NCBI GenBank assembly: GCA_003225655.1
Contig: QIAW01000517.1
Location: 1 to 7,905 of the forward strand
Direction of reading: 5' to 3'
Origin: Acidobacteriota bacterium
GTDB taxonomy: Bacteria; Acidobacteriota; Terriglobia; Terriglobales; Acidobacteriaceae
Length of the DNA stretch: 7,905 bases
The translations under genes and the position numbers were made by a program. Numbering within the stretch: the first letter of the stretch is position 1; each line of letters opens with the position of its first letter. The notes beneath the pieces were generated by a model. The model did not search any database, had not been told where the DNA came from, and saw only the letters and a list, made by a program, of their open reading frames with translations. Below are positions 1-4,297 of the stretch, piece after piece.

Positions 1-491
1 GGCCTAGCGTCGGCGTCTTCGCCCCCGCCGCCGACATGCTTGTAGAAGGGATACGCGGAAAAGGGAACCGCGTCGCGCACTCTGCCGCCAAGAAGATCGC
101 AAACTGGCTTGCCCACCGACTTGCCAATCAGGTCAAGGGAAGCAATCTCGAGCGCCGAATAGAGGCGGGCGGCAGCGTCAAGCGGGTTTTCGCCAGGAAC
201 GTGATAGGTCTGCGAGCGGTCGAAACTCGTGCCTTTGGCATCGTTCTCGATCATGGGCAACAGAAACCCAGCTAGACGATATGGGTCGGCTCCGATGAGA
301 CGTGGTTTCAAGGCTTCAAATCCGCTCGCGATGGCATCGCCGCCGTGGGTTTCACTGATGCCGGTAACTCCGTCATCGCTCTTGAGTTCCAGGACTGTTC
401 GCAACGCGTAAGGCGCGTGCAGGCCGTAAGAGCTGCGCAGAGGCGGGTCTGTAATGGCAATCGAGTGAACACACACTTCGACAATTCGCAT
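1..491 (-). CDS. gudD: Glucarate dehydratase, N-terminal part (cut by window edge)
   Basis: Enolase-superfamily dehydratase that converts D-glucarate to 5-dehydro-4-deoxy-D-glucarate in the cytoplasm. The first 163 codons are open from the ATG at 489-491 to the window edge; the full protein should be about 420-450 residues. Visible family marks are 'GLHAPYALRTVLELKSDDG' near residues 24-42, matching the GAHAPFFTRN region of E. coli GudD, then 'SETHGG', a capping-domain helix ending 'LDLIGKSVGKPVCDLLGG', and 'VPFSAYPFYKH', which resembles the 'PFSAYLFYK' of glucarate dehydratases. These belong to the N-terminal capping domain; the catalytic barrel lies outside. An in-frame stop lies just upstream, so the start cannot be much earlier. 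No good ribosome site precedes it. It is divergent from the semialdehyde dehydrogenase of the same pathway, which supports the call. A related hexarate dehydratase (galactarate/talarate) is the main alternative. Confidence 0.85.
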   Translation of the reverse strand, partial: MRIVEVCVHSIAITDPPLRSSYGLHAPYALRTVLELKSDDGVTGISETHGGDAIASGFEALKPRLIGADPYRLAGFLLPMIENDAKGTSFDRSQTYHVPGENPLDAAARLYSALEIASLDLIGKSVGKPVCDLLGGRVRDAVPFSAYPFYKHVGGGGEDADAR

Positions 492-643
492 TGGATGTAT
501 TAGAGGCAAAGATTTTGACTGGCTATTCTAACCAAGTACTCACTTCGCGGAAAATCCCGTGGCCGCGCGGTTAACTTATGCAATAACCCTTTCAAGTATA
601 CTTGCCTGTTGTTCATCGTGAGATAGGAGCTCAGGCGAAGCAG
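492..643. promoter_or_regulatory. Divergent promoter region with a palindrome over a -10-like box
   Basis: Gap between the glucarate dehydratase and semialdehyde dehydrogenase starts. On the plus strand, TATACT at 597-602 is a near-consensus -10 box and sits inside the perfect 12-base palindrome CAAGTATACTTG (593-604). No convincing -35 box lies at 16-18 bases. A looser copy with AAGT and ACTT arms lies at 534-545. TTGACT (515-520) followed by TACTCA (537-542) is another weak plus-strand promoter. On the minus strand, TAGAAT (530-525) could serve the dehydratase gene with a poor -35. The two AAGT/ACTT inverted sites could be operators for one regulator of both genes, but this is inferred from pattern only. 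Confidence 0.4.
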
Positions 644-2260
644 ATGGAACTGCACGGCGGCAACATTCTCGGCGCAGACGTAGCGAAATCGGGTGCGGCA
701 ACTTTTCGGGCGGTGAATCCGTCAACGGGACAAGAGTTGGACCCAGTTTTCCACGAGGCCACTGAAGCAGAGGCTGCCCGCACGCTTGATTTGGCGGAAG
801 AAGCATTCGCGGCATATCGCAGCCAGCCCGCCGAAGCGATTGCCAAATTCCTTGAAGCAATTGCCGCCGGACTTGAAGCCTTGGGGCAGGAGCTGATCGC
901 GCGCGCGCACGCCGAAACTGCGCTTCCTGAAGCTCGTCTTCTCTCTGAGCGCGGACGAACCGTAACCCAGCTCCGCATGTTTGCGGCACTGGTCTGCGAG
1001 GGTTCCTGGGTGGATGCGCGGATTGACCGTGCCGACCCCGGTCGCACCCCTGTGCCCAAGCCTGATTTGCGACGGATGCTGGTTCCTATCGGCCCTGTCG
1101 TAGTTTTTGGCGCCAGTAATTTTCCCCTGGCATTCTCCATTTGCGGGGGCGATACCGCCTCGGCATTCGCCGCGGGCAACCCGGTGGTCGCCAAGGCCCA
1201 TCCGGCTCATCCCGGCACATCAGAATTAGCCGCCCGCGTGATCCAGAAAGCGGTCCGCGACTGCGGATTGCCGATGGGCATATTTTCCATGGTGCAAGGC
1301 GCGAAGCCTGATTTGAGCCTCAGTCTGGTGCGTCATCCCTCGACGCGTGCTGTCGGCTTCACCGGTTCGCTCCAGGCAGGCCGTGCTTTGTTTGATGCCG
1401 CTGCCCAAAGGCCTTCGCCCATTCCGGTTTTTGCAGAGATGGGCAGCATCAATCCGATATTTGTGCTTCCTCATGCCTTGAAGGAGCGTGGCGCGGAATT
1501 GGCGCAGAGCCTGGCAAAGTCGGTGACCCTGGGCGTGGGTCAGTTTTGTACCAAGCCAGGGCTGGTCGTGGGTTTGGGCGATGCCAGTCTTGATACCTTC
1601 CGGCAAACTCTGGGCAGCCTTATAGGCGCGACAGCGCCCGGTATTATGCTCTACGCCGGAATCGCTGCGCGCTATGGCAGCTCATTCAGCAAAAGGTGCG
1701 GCACTCGAGATGTTCAGCTTGTCTCCTCTACTTCTGCGGCGCCTGGAATCTCCAAGACTCAGGCGCAAGCAGCGGTATTTGCGACTCAGGCGCAGTCTTT
1801 CCTGCAAAATGCGGAGTTGCGCGAAGAGCAGTTTGGGCCCTCTACCCTGGTCGTGGCCTGCGGCTCAGGAGAAGAATTAGAGCAGGTTGCGCACAGCCTC
1901 GATGGCCAACTCACCGTTACTGTTCACGCGACTGAACAGGATTTGAAGGAGCATGCCGGATTGCTCGACATCCTGCGCGAAAAGACGGGACGCCTGCTGT
2001 TCGGGGGCGTGCCCACCGGTGTGGAGGTTGCGCCCGCCATGCATCATGGAGGACCGTATCCTGCGACCACTGATTCGAGATTTACTTCCGTGGGCACAGC
2101 CGCCATCCTGCGCTTCGTACGGCCGCTCTGTTATCAGGATGCTCCTCAGGACTACTTGCCTCTGGAATTGAAAGATGAAAATTCACGAGGCATCTGGCGC
2201 TTAGTGGATGGTGAGTGGACCCGAGCGGCAATCACCAGCATAGCGCCGGCCCGAACATAG
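644..2260 (+). CDS. Alpha-ketoglutarate semialdehyde (2,5-dioxovalerate) dehydrogenase
   Basis: NAD(P)-dependent aldehyde dehydrogenase oxidising 2,5-dioxovalerate to 2-oxoglutarate, the last step of glucarate/galactarate (also pentose and hydroxyproline) oxidation. The 538-residue chain has the KGSADH signatures: 'ERGRTVTQLRMFA', 'GPVVVFGASNFPLAFS' with catalytic Asn159, 'VVAKAHPAHPGTSEL' with cofactor-binding Lys184, 'FAEMGSINP' with general base Glu265, 'GVGQFCTKPG' with nucleophile Cys302, and 'EEQFGPS' with Glu395. The C-terminal 'HHGGPYPATTDSRFTSVG' is typical of this subgroup. All catalytic residues are present and length is normal. I chose ATG 644 over an in-frame TTG at 602: the TTG lies in a palindrome and -10-like box, has no ribosome site, and would add 14 residues the family lacks. 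AGGAG (625-629) precedes 644, at a rather long 14-base spacing. The adjacent glucarate dehydratase makes hexarates the likeliest source of substrate. Confidence 0.92.
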   Translation: MELHGGNILGADVAKSGAATFRAVNPSTGQELDPVFHEATEAEAARTLDLAEEAFAAYRSQPAEAIAKFLEAIAAGLEALGQELIARAHAETALPEARLLSERGRTVTQLRMFAALVCEGSWVDARIDRADPGRTPVPKPDLRRMLVPIGPVVVFGASNFPLAFSICGGDTASAFAAGNPVVAKAHPAHPGTSELAARVIQKAVRDCGLPMGIFSMVQGAKPDLSLSLVRHPSTRAVGFTGSLQAGRALFDAAAQRPSPIPVFAEMGSINPIFVLPHALKERGAELAQSLAKSVTLGVGQFCTKPGLVVGLGDASLDTFRQTLGSLIGATAPGIMLYAGIAARYGSSFSKRCGTRDVQLVSSTSAAPGISKTQAQAAVFATQAQSFLQNAELREEQFGPSTLVVACGSGEELEQVAHSLDGQLTVTVHATEQDLKEHAGLLDILREKTGRLLFGGVPTGVEVAPAMHHGGPYPATTDSRFTSVGTAAILRFVRPLCYQDAPQDYLPLELKDENSRGIWRLVDGEWTRAAITSIAPART

Positions 2261-2298
2261 AGCCATAAGTCAATTCGGCCGTTCGTCGCTGCGCTCAT

Positions 2299-3210
2299 TC
2301 ACGAAGCTCGTCGCGCCTTCAATTGTTCGATTGCTGGGTATGACTTGGGTTCAGTGAGGATGCACTCGGGAGGTTGTGGTCCGCCGCGAAGCGCTCTCGC
2401 CATCGCTTCCAGAGCCAGCCCGGCGTTTGGCGGAACAACCACTGTGGCAGCCAGCAACCCTTGACGGACCCATGCCTGTCCTGTTTTGGGGAGACCGTCA
2501 ACGCCGGTAAAAGGTAAATTCAGCCATCGGTCGCGGTCTACCTCGTTTAGGATCTCCCCGAAAGCTTTTCTGGCGCCAATCGCCATCAAATCATTCTGCG
2601 CTACGATCACTTGAATGGGCTCCGTTTGGGCCGTGGATAGGCGCAGCCATGAAGCAATCGCTCGATGCCCGCCTTCTTCCGTCCAAGCGGCTGACTTTAT
2701 GATTTTTGTCTGGATATTCAAAGGCTTGTGCTCGTTCATGCCGATGGCGCGTTCCTGTGCTCCATGACTGGCGGAGGGGCCTTGAATGTAGAGGACCGTG
2801 CCGCCTTCCGGCAATAGAGCCGCGGATTGCTGTGCCTGCAGGCGGCCAATTTCTCTGTGATTGGAACTGCAGATAAAGACTGGGACACCCTTCTCGCGAA
2901 GCTCCGTGACGTAGTCGGCCCGCCAGTTGAGGATTCCGACACCGATACCCGCTGCGACCGCAGCCCGTGCCACCTGGGGCAAGGCGGTGCTGCCGAAAGG
3001 ATGAAAGAGAATCGCATCGGGGTGGGAGGAGGGTGACTGAATGATCTTCAACAATTCCTGGCTTTGAGCGATAGGATCATTCTGCGCATAGTTGATTTGT
3101 ATGGCGACTCCCAGCTTCTCCGCGACCGCTCGCGCAGATTCGGCCAACTCCACTTGAAAGTCATTGGTGTTGGTGGAAAGGGAAACGAAAATATTTAGCT
3201 TCTTCATCAT
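2299..3210 (-). CDS. Sugar-binding periplasmic-type protein lacking a signal peptide
   Basis: A 303-residue type I periplasmic-binding-fold protein (Peripla_BP_4 class, like ribose/xylose-binding proteins). The N-lobe begins directly at 'KKLNIFVSLSTNTNDFQVELA', followed by 'PDAILFHPFGSTALPQVARAAVAAGI', the usual 'D(A/G)I...P....A..A..AGI' core. The C-lobe has 'IQVIVAQNDLMAIGARKA' (around residues 199-215), the ligand-side ND.MA.GA motif, and 'FTGVDGLPKTGQAWVRQGLLAATVVVPP' (234-261) as in ABC sugar receptors. There is no hydrophobic leader, lipobox or helix-turn-helix, so as drawn the protein stays in the cytoplasm. No permease or ATPase gene is nearby. It may be a sensor domain protein or a receptor that lost its leader; an unannotated upstream start is unlikely because no leader-like reading precedes it. 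Start ATGATG (3210-3205) lacks a clear ribosome site and follows a palindrome. It converges on the semialdehyde dehydrogenase with a 38-base gap that shows no clear terminator. The ligand is unknown. Confidence 0.8.
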   Translation of the reverse strand: MMKKLNIFVSLSTNTNDFQVELAESARAVAEKLGVAIQINYAQNDPIAQSQELLKIIQSPSSHPDAILFHPFGSTALPQVARAAVAAGIGVGILNWRADYVTELREKGVPVFICSSNHREIGRLQAQQSAALLPEGGTVLYIQGPSASHGAQERAIGMNEHKPLNIQTKIIKSAAWTEEGGHRAIASWLRLSTAQTEPIQVIVAQNDLMAIGARKAFGEILNEVDRDRWLNLPFTGVDGLPKTGQAWVRQGLLAATVVVPPNAGLALEAMARALRGGPQPPECILTEPKSYPAIEQLKARRAS

Positions 3211-3211
3211 T

Positions 3212-3233
3212 ATTAGCTTGCAAGCTTGCTAAT
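3212..3233. promoter_or_regulatory. Nested palindrome next to the binding-protein start (possible operator)
   Basis: ATTAGC (3212-3217) and GCTAAT (3228-3233) are inverted arms. Between and within them lie two overlapping perfect palindromes, AGCTTGCAAGCT (3215-3226) and GCAAGCTTGC (3220-3229), which together also form a direct repeat of AGCTTGC. The element ends one base before the ATG of the minus-strand binding-protein gene, where a ribosome site would normally sit. This could be an operator covering the initiation region, or an RNA hairpin limiting translation. Function is inferred from symmetry and position only. Confidence 0.4.
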
Positions 3234-3356
3234 CCTAAGTGTTCATAATGTGAAATTTGTATCACGAATCGGCTGGCCTGCTCACCTTAAGTCATCACTT
3301 TGTCAACGGCTTCCCGAGTACGTGGGGTCGGCTTCCAAACCGCAAGCTCTACCCTT

Positions 3357-3377
3357 GCTCTGCCTGCGAGGCAGAGC
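3357..3377. repeat. Hairpin: 8-bp perfect stem, 5-base loop
   Basis: GCTCTGCC (3357-3364) pairs with GGCAGAGC (3370-3377) around the loop TGCGA. It is GC-rich and stable on paper but has no T-run on either side, so it does not look like a standard intrinsic terminator. No gene ends here: both neighbours start from this gap. It could be an operator, part of a leader RNA, or a remnant repeat. Confidence 0.4.
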
Positions 3378-3452
3378 GTTGTGGGCAAAACACGACCATT
3401 CCGCTCGCCAGGGCGGGACCTCAGCTCTCATGACGAAGTTTTATCTTTCAAG

Positions 3453-3468
3453 ATTTCTGCTGAGAAAT
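3453..3468. repeat. Short inverted repeat ATTTCT-N4-AGAAAT
   Basis: Perfect 6-base arms, ATTTCT (3453-3458) and AGAAAT (3463-3468), spaced by GCTG, about 140 bases upstream of the molybdenum hydroxylase operon. The size fits a dimeric regulator's site, but arms this short also occur by chance. Confidence 0.25.
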
Positions 3469-3506
3469 GAGATGCATTACAGCGGCCTGGCGGCGGTTTC
3501 TTTCGT

Positions 3507-3523
3507 GTCTCGATAGCCGAGAC
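3507..3523. repeat. Short inverted repeat GTCTCG-N5-CGAGAC
   Basis: Perfect 6-base arms, GTCTCG (3507-3512) and CGAGAC (3518-3523). It lies about 30 bases upstream of the possible -10 box at 3553-3558, where an activator or repressor of the operon could bind. This is a positional inference only. Confidence 0.25.
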
Positions 3524-3604
3524 GGAGCTCAACGACAACGAGATGAATCTGATATTCTGAAGGGCTCCAGCGGGACGAGGAGCACACGTATCAGGGGGTA
3601 ATGC

Positions 3605-4213
3605 ATGAGTGATCGTGAACAAGAGGGAAGCGCGGGCGTCTCAAGGCGAGAGTTTCTCAAGATATCTGGCATAGCGGCCGCTTCGATGCCATTGATCGCC
3701 GGTCCGGCTGTCCTCAAAGTTGCCGGCGAAGATGTGGCAATTCACGGGCCAGATAAGACCCCCATCACTCTTAACGTTAATGGCAAGAACTACTCTGCGC
3801 AGATCGAGCCCAGGGTTACATTACTTGACGCGCTGCGGCAGGATTTTGAAATCACCGGCCCTAAGCGCGTCTGCGACCGGGGCGCCTGCGGCGCCTGTAC
3901 CGTGCTTATGGATAGTAAAGCGGTGTACTCCTGTTCGGTGCTGGCCATCGAGGCGCAAGACAAGCCCATCGTTACAGTCGAGGGCCTGATGCAGGGCGAG
4001 CAGCTTCATCCCGTGCAGGCTGCCTTTGTGGAAAACGACGCCCAGCAGTGCGGTTTCTGCACCCCCGGATTCGTGGTTGCCACCAAGGCTTTTCTCGATA
4101 AACATCCTCATCCAACGCCGGAGCAGGTCCATCGCGGCCTCGGAGGGAATTTCTGCCGTTGCGAGACCTATGACGGAATCCGCAAAGTTGTTTCACAACT
4201 CGGAAAAGCGTAA
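3605..4213 (+). CDS. Molybdenum hydroxylase small [2Fe-2S] subunit with Tat signal (YagT/PaoA-like)
   Basis: Electron-transfer subunit of a three-subunit xanthine dehydrogenase-family enzyme, passing electrons from the molybdenum centre to FAD. The 202-residue protein starts with a twin-arginine signal: 'SRREFLKISG' (13-22), then a hydrophobic stretch 'IAAASMPLIAGPAVL', so the folded enzyme is probably exported to the periplasm as in PaoABC. The N-terminal plant-type ferredoxin domain has Cys90, Cys95, Cys98 and Cys110 ('CDRGACGACTVL...C'). The C-terminal helical domain has Cys149, Cys152, Cys184 and Cys186 ('QCGFCTPGF' and 'GGNFCRCETYDGI'). All eight ligands for two [2Fe-2S] clusters are present. 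ATG 3605 is set by AGGGGG six bases upstream; ATG 3601 is out of frame and hits a stop within four codons. It is the first gene of the operon, 84 bases before the large subunit. Confidence 0.92.
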   Translation: MSDREQEGSAGVSRREFLKISGIAAASMPLIAGPAVLKVAGEDVAIHGPDKTPITLNVNGKNYSAQIEPRVTLLDALRQDFEITGPKRVCDRGACGACTVLMDSKAVYSCSVLAIEAQDKPIVTVEGLMQGEQLHPVQAAFVENDAQQCGFCTPGFVVATKAFLDKHPHPTPEQVHRGLGGNFCRCETYDGIRKVVSQLGKA

Positions 4214-4251
4214 GTCAAAGGAAATCTAGTGCCGGTGAGAGTCATATCTTC

Positions 4252-4287
4252 AAGCCAGATCAGAATGTGAAGCCAGATCAGAATGTG
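4252..4287 (+). repeat. Perfect 18-base tandem duplication in the small/large subunit gap
   Basis: The unit AAGCCAGATCAGAATGTG occurs twice head to tail (4252-4269 and 4270-4287) without a mismatch. The second copy runs into the ribosome site of the large subunit (TGGAG, 4286-4290), seven bases before ATG 4298. It lies outside coding sequence and accounts for part of the 84-base gap, which contrasts with the 4-base overlaps further down the operon. It looks like a recent slippage duplication; an effect on translation of the large subunit is possible but unproven. Confidence 0.9.
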
Positions 4288-4297
4288 GAGCTGAATA

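Larger units (their letters stand above)
3211..3604. other. Gene-free divergent region, 394 bases, with hairpins
   Basis: Separates the minus-strand binding-protein gene from the plus-strand molybdenum hydroxylase operon, so both promoters should lie here. The reading frames inside it have no recognisable protein character. Besides the palindrome at 3212-3233, I see GTGA-N8-TCAC at 3250-3265, which resembles a Crp/Fnr-type site but with a spacer two bases longer than the usual N6, and three hairpin-type inverted repeats (listed separately). TATTCT at 3553-3558 is a possible -10 box for the operon, though no good -35 box accompanies it. AGGGGG (3593-3598) is the ribosome site for the gene at 3605. 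Confidence 0.5.

Noticed and set aside
36..275. 79-codon plus-strand open frame at the left edge
   Set aside because: The opposite strand is continuously open and matches glucarate dehydratase.
602..643. TTG start at 602 adding 14 residues to the semialdehyde dehydrogenase
   Set aside because: No ribosome site precedes it, it lies inside a palindrome and -10-like box, and the extra residues have no counterpart in the family; ATG 644 fits better.
2261..2298. Bidirectional terminator between the convergent genes
   Set aside because: Only 5-base arms (TTCGT/ACGAA) and no T-run; too weak to call.
3226..3516. 96-codon plus-strand open frame in the gene-free stretch
   Set aside because: No ribosome site, no recognisable protein pattern, and it runs across hairpins and the likely promoter area.
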